A stretch of 64,000 nt of DNA from Locusta migratoria (GCA_026315105.1 CM048755.1:216182333-216246332); one strand, 5' to 3'. Positions 11,163 through 22,736 are shown, numbered from the stretch's first letter. A program made the numbers and translations. Notes: a model not told the origin generated them from the letters alone.

Positions 11163-11518
11163 TGCCACAAGAGACCACGAAACCGACTGCCGGCGTGGCG
11201 CAGGGGATAGCGTCACAGACTGCGGTGCTGAAGGTCGCCGGTTCAATACCGCCCACTGGTAAAAATTTATTTCTTTGTAATTAACAATTCCAGAATGTTC
11301 TACATTTTTCTTATGTTCACTTGTAAATTCTACTTGTTTCTTATGTTAACTGTTCTTCTAATTTCTGGTAAATTCTGTCTGTGTATAAATAGCAGAGCAC
11401 TCTGCCTGAGAGGCAGTCAGTGCTACATGTATGTTGAGTTCGTAATAAACGTGCTTTGAGTATAAGTGCTGTGTTCATTTGCCTTCGAAGTCAAGCCTGC
11501 TCCCATTTCAACGCGACA
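11163..11518 (+). repeat. 3' LTR of gypsy copy 1
   Basis: Starts TGCCACAAGAGACC and ends CGCGACA, then ATAT. It contains the tRNA-like module (11188-11261), TATAAATAG at about 11384, and AATAAA near 11443. It is about 16 bp longer than the 5' LTR because of extra sequence after the tRNA-like part. Confidence 0.9.
11188..11261 (+). promoter_or_regulatory. tRNA-like module in 3' LTR of gypsy copy 1
   Basis: A-box TGGCGCAGGGG (11196-11206) and a good B-box GGTTCAATACC (11240-11250) are spaced as in a tRNA. Acceptor-like ends are TGCCGGC and CCACTGGT. Confidence 0.62.
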
Positions 11519-11522
11519 ATAT

Positions 11523-11742
11523 AATACAGGAAAAGCAATGGGCCTATCAGGGCCCCTGTGATCCCCCTGCTCGTATTTTCTCCCAGCTAGAATAGACCTA
11601 AGTTTTTTGTTGTATTAATACCGTCTGTTTTCTGTTTTTGAGGTAGGACGAGAACCAGCTTAGAGATTTCCCCTGGATGCCATTAGCAGCCAGCTTGTGG
11701 AGCAACAGTTTATGGATTACCGTACTACAGATGCTGGATATA
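11523..11742 (-). pseudogene. LINE-1 segment 3: RT finger/palm
   Basis: Minus strand reads STVIHKLLLHKLAANGIQGK then SWFSSYLKNRKQTVLIQ. A decayed RAGVPQGS-type box (GITGALIGPLLFLYY in conceptual reading) ends at the ATAT target of gypsy copy 1. This is RT motif A to B of a jockey/CR1-type element. The right edge abuts the pogo-like transposon and the left edge the gypsy TSD. Confidence 0.85.
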
Positions 11743-11863
11743 TAGGGGAAGGTTGTGTACCTTTGACCAATATTGATGTTTATAGTTGTAAATGACCCAT
11801 ACATATTTCAAACATTATTTTTATTATGTTACTTTACAGTACAAACCTTATGTCATATTATAA

Positions 11864-12059
11864 ATGTTCAAATGTTTGTAGAGCTTATGGGACTCAACTA
11901 TGGGGTCATCAGTCCCTAAACTTACAAACTACTTATGAACTAGCTTACACTAGAGACGGCACAAACATCCATGCCTGAGGGGGGATTCGAACCCCCGACC
12001 GCAGCGGCCATGCAGACCATGACTTGCACGCTGCAGACTGCTTGGCCACTGCAGCCTGC
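11864..12059 (-). mobile_element. tRNA-derived SINE in pogo-like transposon
   Basis: Minus-strand main-subfamily copy with TSD TCATATTATAA (11853-11863, 12060-12070). The head is more diverged than in most copies (CTGCAGACTGCTTGG). Confidence 0.92.
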
Positions 12060-12472
12060 TCATATTATAATGCTATTTAATTTTGTCTTACACAATTTGA
12101 TAGAAATATAATTTTCAGTAGAATTCTGCAATTGGTCAAAGGTATAATGCAGTGTTGTACCTTTAACCATCTCCTGTTGTACGTTTGACCATCTGAAGAA
12201 AATAGAATACTGGTATGACAAGTGACTTTACATTATACTTTTTTCTTTAACAAGACAGAAATATTTCAAAAATATAACTTTTTGATATTGTTGTATTGTC
12301 ATATTAATTAATGAAAAATTATAAAAATTTTATTTAACCACAATGTTGTGGTTGCACTCGTGTGAACTTCCCAACAATTTCTTCTTTTAACACAACACTG
12401 ATGTCATCCACAAGTCTCATTGTGAAAATGTTGATATGATGTCTGTACTGTCTCCTAAATTTCACTTCACAT

Positions 12473-13760
12473 TTATTTTTCCCAACTGCTTTTAACACTT
12501 GAGTGGGTCAAGTCCTCCATCAACAGGCACTCATCCCAAGCGTAATCTTGTTGTTTAATGTCTTCTTGGCTCACGGTTGGGTGAAAAATCTTGTTAGTTG
12601 CTTCTACTTCATCTTGGTATTCTGTACCATTTAATTCTTCTTCCAAATCCAGTGATGACTCATAATCACATAGGTCACATGCATTCATGGTTTTGGAATC
12701 AGAAGAGTCAGAGAAGAGAAGTTTTGGAGCTGTAGTTTTCTTCAGATTGGGGGCAGTAGGCCTATGTACGGTAGTCTGTTGTGTCTGTGTAGTTACTTTT
12801 TTTTTATTTTCTCAATGTCTTCTTTCCAGGGGTGTCAGTTACTATTCTAGATTTTCCTCTTTTCTGACCTTTGCTGTTTCCTTTTCTTGGGTCAGCACTT
12901 GGGAAGGGACGAATGATTTCTGGAGTAACAGGCTTGTTGTTATACTCTGTGAAAGATTGTGTTTCAAATAGTGGTTCTTCTGAGCATTCCTGAATTACAC
13001 CACTCCAGCTTGCATTATCAACTCATCTATCAGTGACTCTTGAAGCAGCAAATTCATCATCACAAAATACATTTTCATTCAGGGGAAAAAGTCCCAAAAC
13101 ACGAAAGCAACTAATAATGTTTTCTGGACAAAATGCTTTTGGATAGATAGGCTGTTCCAACAAGGACTGCAGTCTGATAAATTGTGATAGGTTTCCCCAT
13201 CCAGTTATTCATTGCAGTGATGAAGTAACTTTTTTGTCCAAATACTGCCCTGCCAAGAGGCTTCATCTTATGGCTTGTATGAGGGTGAAAAGTCATCATG
13301 CAAATTCCTGAATCCTTTGCTCATGTTATCGGTGGGATACTAATATGGCTTTCATCGTTGTCCATCAGTAAAACCAAAGGTATTTCTGGTTTGGGCTTAA
13401 CATGTTAAATGAAGTGCTTCAAAAACACCAAAAAAAGCTCTTCATTGGACCATCCTGAACGAACTGCTCCTCCAATGGACCTAAGTGGTGCACCATGCAA
13501 CATAAATTCCTTAAAGTGGATTCTTGGAAAAATTAGTATCATTGGTACTCAGTTTCCTGCAGCATTCACTGCAGCAGTCATTGTCACATTTGCACCTCTT
13601 TCCCCTGATGTAACAGCTCCAATTTGCTTAAACCCCTTTGGGGCTAGGATTTTGTTGGGAACATGGACTGTTGACATTCCAGTCTAATCCAAGATCCAAA
13701 TGTCAGATGGCTGGAAAGGTTGTCGTGATAATATTTCTTTATAGTTCTGGAAAACAAGTT
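12473..13760 (-). pseudogene. pogo/Jerky-type DDE transposase (broken)
   Basis: Conceptual minus-strand reading from 13685 gives TGMSTVHVPNKILAPKG, then AVTSGERGANVTMTAAVNAAGN, stop, PMILIFPRIHFKEFMLHGAP. It continues GWSNEELFLVFLKHF, LVLLMDNDESHISI and MMTFHPHTSHKMKPLGRAVF (to about 13240). This is the DDE_1 endonuclease core with the DN.ESH second-Asp block and the TFPPHTSH..QPLD-type third block. An acidic C-terminal tail (12473-12688) follows. Stops at about 13530 and others break the frame. The N-terminal CENP-B-like helix-turn-helix was not recognised. Confidence 0.8.
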
Positions 13761-14288
13761 TCATAGTCTAACGACTGAAGGCGATGGCTCAAGCAAGGCT
13801 AGTTCCTTCTGTTGTTGAAAAGAAAGTATTGTTATTGACTGAATACCCTGAAATATTTTGCAATGTTGTACCTTTGACCGGTCAAAGGTATATCGAAATG
13901 AGTGGTGAAAGGTACAACATATAGCAAGGTTTTACTTAGGACCACATGTCCATGTTAGGTTATGTTTCAAGTCTAAACTTTTTTACAAATATCACTCAAA
14001 ATTCACAGTATTATATATTAATAATGATTAATTTATGATTGAAAATAATTTACATGACAAAATAACTTCATAAAGTACATGTATAATACTTACTTTTCTG
14101 GATGCAAATGGATAACTTTGTATTTTAGAAATATGCTTCCAAACCCCCACCACAAAAACAAGTGAATATGCTGCCTCTGTCGCAAAACTGTGAACTAGAG
14201 CATGTAGTCCCCCTCTTCAAACAAAATGGCCCCAGAACTCACAGTGGTCAAAGGTACAATGTGGTCAAAGGTACACAACCTCCCCCTA

Positions 14289-15102
14289 CTGATTTTTATC
14301 AAGGCTTTTGCTTATTTTAGTGATAAGATCATTAATAGCATACACAGTGCTCAGCCTCCTCCTATATCCATACTGATTATAAAGAAAAAAATTTTTTTCA
14401 TTATATTTTTCTAACTGATTACACAGTACTAATTAAAATTTTTTTAGAAAAAATTGGCAGTAATGATACTGGGTGGAAGTTTCCTAACTCATCTTGTCTG
14501 CCCTTTTTGTGGACAGGCCAAACTTCTGCATATTTCAGCCTTTATGGAAAGCAGCCCTCATCAAATGATTGATTTATTAGCAGACAAAGTTGGGGTGCAA
14601 TACTGTCACATCCCACCTTTGACTTCATTTGGAATTTCATTCCAGCCTACAGATTTGAGATTTTTTTAGTAATTTTATAATGCTAGCCACTTTGTGGCAG
14701 GATACATGAGAAAATTTAAATTCTTCTGGTATATTGGGTCTTACTTGTGTAAGTTTTATTTGAAGCTGTAAAGTATCTGTTGAATTCTTCACAGATCTGT
14801 CTGGAGTTTGCAACAGTTTCCCCATCAATATCTAATTTCAAATTAAAATTATTTATTTTTTCAGCACTTATTTCAGTTTTCACAATCTGCCACATAGCTT
14901 TTGATTTATCTGTGGCATCTGCAATGTACTGATTATTTGCCATTAGTTTTGCCTGTTTAATGAGTCTGTCAAGCATTCTTTTGTATTTTTTCACATGTAT
15001 GACAAACTTTGCATCATAGTTAGTCTTTGCTTCCAAGTGCAGTTTCCTCTTTCTAATATAAGAGATTCTAATTCCGTCAGTTATCGAAGAGTTCTTTTTA
15101 TT
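14289..15102 (-). pseudogene. LINE-1 segment 2: EN-RT linker and RT start
   Basis: Minus strand from 15102 gives KKNSSITDGIRISYIRKRK and KYKRMLDRLIKQAKLMANNQ. It continues NKSKAMWQ-like (DKSKAMWQIVKTEI), IDGETVANSRQICEEFNRYF, RLKYAEVWPVHKKGRQDELG and NFHPVS. It then reads YRRRLSTVYAINDLITKISK (about 14340) up to the pogo insertion. These are the typical linker and RT motifs 0-2a (PIHKKG, NYRPISLL) of jockey/CR1-type LINEs. Shifts near 14650 and 14455 break it. The left edge is the pogo TA and the right edge the ATAT of gypsy copy 2. Confidence 0.87.
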
Positions 15103-15106
15103 ATAT

Positions 15107-15419
15107 TGCTGCAAGTATTCTGGCGGTACATGTGGTGCAGTGGTTAGCATCATATATCACTGTGCTTGTGGTCCCCAGTTCAAATGCCACCACGGGCAGA
15201 AAAAATTTATTTCTTTGTATTTACTATTTCTAGAATGTTTTACATGTTTCTTTTGTTTAATGTACTTGTAAGTTCCAGAATATTCTTTCTGTTTATAAAT
15301 AGTGAGGCACTGCAAGCAGGAGTCAGTCTGTACTGAGTGTATGCATGTGTTAGCAATAAATGTGTTCTATCGATGACCAGCCTTCAAATTCTGGACCACC
15401 TGCAGTTTGCAACGTGACA
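15107..15419 (+). repeat. 5' LTR of gypsy copy 2
   Basis: TGCTGCAAG...AACGTGACA. Contains a tRNA-like module (about 15129-15198), TATAAATAG near 15294 and AATAAA at 15355-15360. Confidence 0.9.
15129..15198 (+). promoter_or_regulatory. tRNA-like module in 5' LTR of gypsy copy 2
   Basis: TGGTGCAGTGG (15133-15143) is a strong A-box, and AGTTCAAATGCC (15177-15188) a B-box-like block. The acceptor-like pairing is only partial. The rest of the module differs clearly from copy 1, so the feature has been kept while the sequence drifted. Confidence 0.55.
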
Positions 15420-15424
15420 CTTTC

Positions 15425-15437
15425 TGGTGGAGGCGCC
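15425..15437 (+). other. primer-binding site, gypsy copy 2
   Basis: TGGTGGAGGCGCC lies five bases after the LTR end, identical to copy 1. Confidence 0.75.
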
Positions 15438-15470
15438 AGCTAGATCGTGCAATACATCTGTATAATCATC

Positions 15471-16548
15471 ATGGCTCTGATTAAGCAGCATAAAAGCCAT
15501 CACTTACACAGACAAGAACCGGACTACAAAGGGTATACTGACTACCTCTGTACGAAGGTCCATGTCATCAAAAGAACCATGGATGTCAAAACAGCGGTAA
15601 GCCAGCTACACATCAGACACCCATCGGTGTTCTCGGGAGACACTGGAAAGGATCCAAACAAATGGCTGAAAGGATTCGACTGAGTCTCCAAGTACAATAG
15701 GTGGCATCACATTATGTGCTTAGCAAACGTGTATATCTACTTGGATGGGATGGCCCAGCAGTGGTTTGAAAATAATGAGGACCAGCTTGATACCTGACCA
15801 GACAGAACTGATGAATACATTTGGAGACTACCAGCGGCAAATTCGTTTATCAGAAGAGCAATTGAAGAACAGGGCCCAGCAACATGGTGAGTCAACACAG
15901 TCATATATACATATTGTTTTGGCACATGTCACGTAGTTAACCTAGATATGATGGAGGCCGATAAAGTTTCATACCTGATGAAGGGCATTGCGGAAGACAT
16001 ACGTGTCAAGCAAGCTCTTCTGTTAAAAGACCTTTTGACAACACATGAGTTTATCCAATGGTGCCAGAAAATTGAAGAGATGCAACAAAGGAAGGTTGAA
16101 CAACAGAAGTATGACAGACTCCCAAACGTTGTTCCTATGGCTGTTATAGAAGACCACCATGACTATTTCTCTCATACGACAAATTGTGAGAGAAGAACAG
16201 TTTATGACAAATGGGACTGTTGGACCAAGCAAGCACCAGATTATGGTCATGGATGTAGGTCCTTTATTTCTTGAGGGAGACGGCGCTGCTGAGGAAGATG
16301 TATTTGAAACATTAGTGCCTGTCAGTCCCGCCAGTCGCACCCGATATGAAGAATGGCCTCGTCCTACTATGACATATGCCACAGCCACCAAACAACAGCT
16401 AAGGAACCGACCGACACGACCACAATCAACTGCTCCAGCAACTGTGAAGCCTCACAGGACAGATATCTGGAGGACAGACAACATGCCATTGTGTTTTCAC
16501 TGTGGCCTTCCCAGACATGTCGTACGATACTGTAGGGAGAGAAGATGA
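15471..16548 (+). pseudogene. gag: gypsy copy 2 gag (broken)
   Basis: The ATG at 15471 is probably the original start. The frame reads into DPNKWLKGFD, then a stop at 15681-15683. Further fragments in shifted frames cover 15745-16548. The CCHC knuckle CFHCGLPRHVVRYC is near 16494-16535. The spacing matches copy 1 gag. It preserves codons lost in copy 1, for example the glutamine at the copy 1 stop. Confidence 0.85.
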
Positions 16549-17979
16549 GTATTTGACAATTATTATGCCGCAAGACACCAACCATCAGAGCAGTCCTTCC
16601 AACGGCAGTCAACTGTAGATGATCATTGTCGATCTATGGGACAAAGGCCATAGCCATATCCTGGACGTGCTCACTCTGCAACACGTGTCCTCCATTAACT
16701 GCTGCCTTACAGAGATACCTAGCCACCATGTTCAGGAAAACTAGGCGAGGCAACCATCTATGGAGGTGAGGCCACCACAGATGGAAATCCTCCATGGACA
16801 ACAGTCACTAAGATGTCGGGAAATCTTATTGATGTCATCATAGACGGCCAACCTGTCCAGGTACTAGTTATTTTAGGAGCGTCCTTCTCTGTATTGTCAA
16901 ATGACTACCGCCGCAAACTAAAGAAGATAATGTTCTGTGATACAAGAACAACTGCACTGAAGGTCGCAAATGGAAAATGCGTCTAGCCCATAGGAACATG
17001 GGTCGCAAGAATAACTATGAACAACAGGATGCTGCCTCTTGAATTTGTCGTTTTAACAGAAGGTAACCATAACGTCAAACTCGGATGGGATTTAAGGCAT
17101 TCCAGGATGTCATTGACTGTGGACAATGTGAGCTACAGATTGAGGAAGCCGTTTCAACAAGTACCCGTGACATGTATTTCCCTGGGAGGTTGTTTGCTGT
17201 CGATAATGTTGAAATTCCGCCGTTAACAATCAGAACAGTTCCAGTCATCAGCCGAGATGACCAGTTGTACGGTGAAGTGCTTATTGATCGCAAAAAGCTA
17301 ATAAGTATAACAAAGGAAATCTACATACCAGTGGCTGTCATAAGCATTACAGGTGGTCGAGGAGAACTATTGATCACTAATTTTCACGAGCAGTCGCATC
17401 TCATTTCTAAAAGAATGTGCATTGGAACAGCCAAACCAGTCCAGGACGGTGAGTTCAGTGTCATCGACGAAGTCTCTAGCTCTGCTGTTACTGCTGACAA
17501 TGCAGTAAACTACTACAGCATTGCATATAGGGCCAGGTCTGACGCAGGAACAACATCAGCAGGTGTTAACCATACTACACCAATTTTCAGGTGTATTCCA
17601 GGCCAGGCAGAAGAAAAGCCAGATGAAACGGCCCATGATTAAACACTGTATCAATACTGGGGATCATCCACCAATTAGCCAGCATTCGTACAAAGTGTCG
17701 CCAGCTGAAAGATGGATAATTCGGGAAGAAGTGGAGAAGATGTTGCATGATGACATTTTCCAACCTTCAGCGAGTCCCTGGTCGTCTCCGGTGGTCCTCT
17801 TGAAGAACAAGGATGGCACGTGGCGTTTCTATCGGCAGCTGAACAAAATCACAAAGAAAGATGTCTACCCATTGCTGCACATTGACGACACGTTAGACTG
17901 TTTGAAAGGAGCTACGTACTTCTAACCGTGGACATTCAGACAGGTTACTGGCAAATCGAGGTTGATGAAGTTGACAGGG

Positions 17980-18144
17980 CTGTTCGTGATTAGCCGAGCG
18001 GTCTGGAGCGCCACGTCGGAAGTTCGAATCCTCCCTCGGGCATGGATGTTTGTGTTGTCTTTAGTATAAGGTAGTTTGTATGTTTCGGGACTGATGACCC
18101 CACAGTTAAGTCCCATAAGCTTAACAAACATTTGAACATTTTTT
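17980..18144 (+). mobile_element. degenerate tRNA-derived SINE in gypsy RT
   Basis: Plus-strand SINE with a shortened head (TTAGCCGAGCGGTCTGGAGC). TSD is GAAGTTGACAGGG / GAAGCTGACAGGG (17967-17979, 18145-18157). The uninterrupted gypsy copy 1 has GAAGCTGACAGGG once at this place, so the insertion site is proven internally. Confidence 0.92.
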
Positions 18145-19554
18145 GAAGCTGACAGGGAAAAAGACTGCTTTAGTTACACCTGACGGCCTCTATGAATTCA
18201 AGATCACTTTGTTTGGACTATGTAATGTCCCGGCCACATTCGAACGGATGATGGACAATGTGCTTCGACATCTTAAAAGGAAGACATGTCTTTGTTATCT
18301 AGATGATATTGTCGTTTTCTGAACGCCATTTAAGGGAACATCTAAGCCGCCTGCCAACTGTGTTGATTTGTGTTCAGACAGCAGGACTCCGCCTCAACCC
18401 AAAGAAGTACCTCTTCGTCGCAAAGAAATAAAACTCCTGGGACACCTAGTGAACGGAGATGGTGTCCGTCCTGATCCAGATAAAGTAAGTGCAGTCACAG
18501 AATTTCCAACTCTTCAGCACATCCGTAATATGGAAAGTTTCCTCGGGCTGTGCTTATACTACCATCATTTCATAAAAGGCTTTTGTAACAAGGCACGTCC
18601 ATTGCAAGACATTCTTCAGGGAAACGCCAAGTTTTACTGGGATGAGACGAAAGAAAGAGCCTTCCAGGTACTTAAAGGAAGCTCTAACTTCCGCACCAGT
18701 TCTAGCCTTATACGACGAAAATGCGGAAACCGAAATTTACACAGACGCAAGTGTCTATGGAATTGGTGCAGTGCTTGTACAAATTCAGGAAGGTGCTGAA
18801 AAGGTGATAGCCTATGCATGAGAGTTCTCTCAAAGTCAGAGATAAACTACAACCGAGATGGAATGTCTCGCCGTTATCTGGGCTATCAAGTTTCGGCCGT
18901 ATTTATTCGGTAAACCATTCACCATCGTGACAGACCGCCATTCTTTATGTTGGCTGACAAATTTGTAGGATCCATCAGGTCGACTAGCAAGTGGGTACCA
19001 AGACTCCAAGACCACAATGTCACAGTGGTATTCAAAAACTGGCGCAAACAGAAGGACGCCGACTACCTTTCGAGAAATCCACTAGCCGAAGACAACAGCA
19101 TGGTTTAAATGTCAGCCCTCTCTGAGCTAGGTGACATTACAGCTGAACAATGGGAAGATCCAGCATTATAACAAACCAAAGAGGCCTCAGAGAAAGGAGA
19201 ACCGAACAAAGGAGAGTTTCAACTTATAAAAGATCCACTGGATCCCAAGTGGCTACTGGTTGTTACACCTCATCTGCGGCCATCTATCCTCAGGTATTTT
19301 CATGATTCTCCAATATCCCGTCATCTGGGATGACCCTAGACAGAATCAGAAGCAGGTATTACTGGCAAGATCTCTACCGATCTCTTAAGCTTTATGTGAG
19401 TCACTGTAAGGAGTGCCAGAGTTGGAAGCATGTGCCGCAGTTACCTCCAGATCATCTGGTACAAATTCCACCTGCAGCAGCTCCATTCCACCGGATTGGA
19501 ATTAACCTTTTACGTAGATTCCCGAAGTCGACAACCGGTAAACAATGGATAATA

Positions 19555-20641
19555 CACTACTGGCCATTAAAATTGCTACACCAAGAAGAAATGCAGATGA
19601 TAAACGGGTATTCATTGGACAAGTATATTATACTAGGGCTGACATTTGATTACATTTTCACTCAATTTGGGTGCCTAGATCCTGAGAAATCAGTACCCAG
19701 ACGTGTAACCAATGGCACTCCATACCATCATGTCTGTTGATACGCTAGTATGGCGATGACGAATACACGCTTCCAATGTGCGTTCACCGCGATGTTGCCA
19801 AACACGGATGTGACCATCATGATGCTGTAAACAGAACCTGCATTCATCCGAAAAAACGCTTCCAATGTGCGTTCACCGCGATGTTGCCAAACACGGATGT
19901 GACCATCATGATGCTGTAAACAGAACCTGCATTCATCCGAAAAAATGACGTTTTGCCTTTCGTGCACCCAGGTTCGTCATTGCATACACAATTGCAGGCG
20001 CTTCTGTTTGTGCTGCAGCGTCAAGGGTAACCGCAGGCATGGTCTCCGAGCTGATAGTCCATGCTTCTGTAAACGTCGTCGAACTGTTCGTGCAGATGTT
20101 GTTGTCTTGCAAACGTCCCCATTTGTTGACTCAGGGATCGAGACGTGGCTGCACGATCCGTTACAGCCATGCGGATAAGATGCCTGTCATCTCCACTGCT
20201 AGTGATATGAGGCTGTTGGGATCCATCACAGCATTCCGTATTACCCTCCTGAACCCACCGATTCCATATTCTGCTAATAGTAATTATATTGAGACCAACG
20301 CGAGCAGCAATGTCGCGATACGCTAAACCGCAATCACGATAGGCTACAATCCGACCTTTATCAAAGTTGGAAACGTGATGATACACATTTATCATCCTTA
20401 CACGAGGCATCACAACAACGTTTCACCAGGCAACGCCGGTCAACTGCTGTTTGTGTATGAGAAATCGGTTGGAAACTTGACTTATGTCAGCACGTTGTAG
20501 GTGTTGCCACCGGCACCAACCTTGTGTGAATGCTCTGAAAAGCTGATCATTTGCGTATCACTGTATCTTCTTCCTGTCGGTTAAATTACGCGTCTGTTGC
20601 ACGTCATCTTCGTGGTGTAGCAATTTTAATGGCCAGGAGTG
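19555..20641 (-). mobile_element. Tc1-like transposon in gypsy integrase
   Basis: Inverted ends share CTGGCCATTAAAATTGCTAC (starting at 19560 and inward from 20636), with the TA duplication at 19553-19554 and 20642-20643. Copy 1 has the uninterrupted TGGATAATACTCTGCACTG. It encodes a broken minus-strand transposase with an 89-bp tandem duplication. Confidence 0.92.
19728..20413 (-). pseudogene. Tc1-like transposase (broken)
   Basis: From 20413: MMPRVRMINVYHHVSNFDKG, then GRIVAYRDCGLAYRDIAARV, an N-terminal helix-turn-helix, and a second one (NIITISRIWNRWVQEG). After a frameshift near 20020 come RLPLTLQHKQKRLQ and NVIFSDECRFCLQHHDGHIR with the SDE/SRF-type second acidic block. An exact 89-bp tandem duplication (19768-19856 and 19857-19945) repeats the region after SDECRF and shifts the frame. 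The third catalytic residue was not located. It would bind the TIRs and cut at TA. Confidence 0.85.
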
Positions 20642-22469
20642 TAGTATGCACTGATTACCTCACCCTGTCATCCTGGCACCAAACCCGTGCCGACTGCAGA
20701 AGCTCCAGAGATCGCAAAATTCATAGTAGAAGACATTACTTTGAAGCATGGTGCACCACGTGTGATATCTGATCGAGGGAAAGTATTCATGTCAAAACTA
20801 GTATCAGAGGTAATATCATGTTGTGACATTGTCCCTAGAATCACAACTGCCTAACATCCTGAAACAAATAGTCTTACAGAACGTTTTAGCAAGACGTTAG
20901 CAGATATGCTGTCGATGTACTTCGGTTTTGAGCAGAAGCATTGGGATACAATACTGCCAGTCGTGACATTTGCTTATAATACAGCAAGGCAAGACACCAT
21001 AAGATTCACGCCGTTTTTCCTGCTCCATGGTCGTGAACCTGAGACGACAATGGATACGCTGTTTCCGTTCCAACCGGACGAGTCAGGATGACTTGTGAAA
21101 CAGCTAATCACCAGGGTCGAAGAAGTAAGACAGCTGGCTCTCATGCGGACACTGGGCGCCCAGGAGAAGGACCGCCAGCGGTATAACGACAAGCACCGAC
21201 CTGTTGTGTACAGCCCAGGAGATCTGGTATGGATTTTTACTCCTGTACGGAAAGTTGGGCTATCGGAGAAGCTACTGAAGCAATACTTTGGTCTGCATCG
21301 TGTCATACGCCGCCTGTCAGACGTTACATACGAAGCAAAGGATTATGAGCCTTCCTAAAAACCACAAAAGCGAAGAGACATTGTGCACGTCCTCCGTATG
21401 AAGCCTTACCACAATCCCAGAGAACAAATAGAGAGAAATGGACTCTTGTTCCAGGACTCGGAAGACCGTTATGGTAATGACGAAGCCAAGACAGGAGGAT
21501 CTCTGGCTGCTCATCATCATCGTAAGGAAGGTGTGCAAGCAAAATGGAAGGATTCTCTGGAACTGCCATACAGAGGACCCATAACAAGATTCAGGACACT
21601 GTAGCTGGCTGCAAAGGGAACTTAACAGTGGGTCGCTGTTCTTTCAGGAATGGGAACAATGCCGCGATTCTTCCAACAGCACACGTGTTGCAGTGGTTAG
21701 CACTGCAGATTGCTGTGTTTGCGGTCCCCAGTACAAATCCCATTATGGGCAGAAAAAAATTATTTCTTTGGATTTACTATTTCTAGAATGTTCAACATGC
21801 TTATTATGTTTGATGTACTTGTAAGTTTCAGAATATTCCTTCTATGTATAAATAGTGGAGCACTCCAAGAAGTAGTTAGTCTGTACCGAGTGTATGCATG
21901 TGTAAAGGTACGTTGACACTGTCCACAAAAACGGCACCATAGCATGTGGCATTACGGCTTATATGGAAGTGGTGCTATAACAGCCGTTTCCACACACTCC
22001 TGTCAGAATCCTGGTTGCATGGCTGCCAACATCGCGTCAGCCGAGATTTTTAGAACAGACATTGGTGTTGTCATTGAGGTTATCGTATTAGAATCGATAC
22101 AAGACTACAATAAGAGGAAAATAAAGTGTAAATGTTGTTGTTTGGAAATGTATTTTGTGTATAAACAACACTCATATATTAAAGACAGATAAAAACCAAG
22201 TAGCACATGTAAACAAACCTCTATTACTGAACCAATTACGAATAAAAAAAAAATAAATAAAAATAAAGTAAATTTCGATTGGGATCTGCTTATCAAGCTC
22301 TGTAAGAAAGTCTGATATTAACATTAGAAATGCAGTACTTGATCAAGTGATACTATAAGTGTCATTGTGATATTTGACACCTGACCATTACCTGTCATCT
22401 CTTCAAACTTGATAGCTTGCCATCGAAACAAGTTCATTGTTCTGATGTAATGTTCTGGATGCTATTTAC

Positions 22470-22736
22470 CAGTGGCATAACTAGGACTTGGCCTTGGGGG
22501 GGAGGGGGATAGATCTGCTTTACGATCAAAATTTTTGTCAGTTTCCAGACAGACTACCAACTACCACTCCCGTTCCCATCCAATGAAAGCTTATGGTAAA
22601 ACACCCAGTTTCCAATATTTACCTTTACCAGATTGTGCTGTTATACGATTTCTTTCCCTTTTTTTTTTCTCTCGGGTTCTGGGGGGGAGGGAGTTCTATT
22701 CCCCTCATCCCCCCCCCCCCCATAGTTACGCCACTG
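22470..22736. mobile_element. hAT-type MITE in A2
   Basis: TIR CAGTGGCATAACTAGG and inward CAGTGGCGTAACTATGG, with the 8-bp TSD CTATTTAC (22462-22469, 22737-22744). Copy A1 shows the empty site (TTGTAAATAGCAACC at 574-588). Interior is a G-run/C-run region with no coding. Confidence 0.93.

Larger units (their letters stand above)
5371..11518 (+). mobile_element. gypsy-type LTR retrotransposon, copy 1 (defective)
   Basis: Full-length element bounded by TG...CA LTRs (5371-5710 and 11163-11518) with the 4-bp TSD ATAT (5367-5370, 11519-11522). It contains a PBS, gag, protease, RT, RNase H, integrase and a polypurine tract. No envelope frame exists: pol ends at 11092, only about 70 bp before the 3' LTR. 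It is inserted within the RT of LINE-1, between the GPLLFLYYI and YADD parts. Several stops and frameshifts plus a 468-bp insertion (9073-9540) make it defective. Confidence 0.95.
11745..14286 (-). mobile_element. pogo-like (Tc1/mariner superfamily) transposon in LINE-1
   Basis: Terminal inverted repeats are GGGGAAGGTTGTGTACCTTT at 11745 and GGGGGAGGTTGTGTACCTTT inward from 14286. They are flanked by TA (11743-11744, 14287-14288). A minus-strand pogo/Jerky-type transposase lies inside. The motif GGTCAAAGGTACAA or its complement occurs at least nine times in the element. A SINE (11864-12059) is inserted near the left end. Removing the element joins two collinear pieces of the LINE-1 RT. Confidence 0.88.
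16742..21604 (+). pseudogene. pol: gypsy copy 2 pol (broken, interrupted twice)
   Basis: Protease is degraded (LVILGASFSVLS; the DSG Asp and Ser are lost, about 16867). The linker frame 17085-17642 is open. RT runs 17640-18320 with CYLDDIVVF (about 18292-18318) still present. RNase H is at about 18700-18960, and the integrase zinc site CKEC is at about 19405. The DDE region is split by the Tc1-like element; the downstream catalytic part and GPY/F-like YFGLHRVIRRL are at 20660-21358. Many stops and shifts are present. The SINE (17980-18144) sits just after GYWQIEV. Confidence 0.88.
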
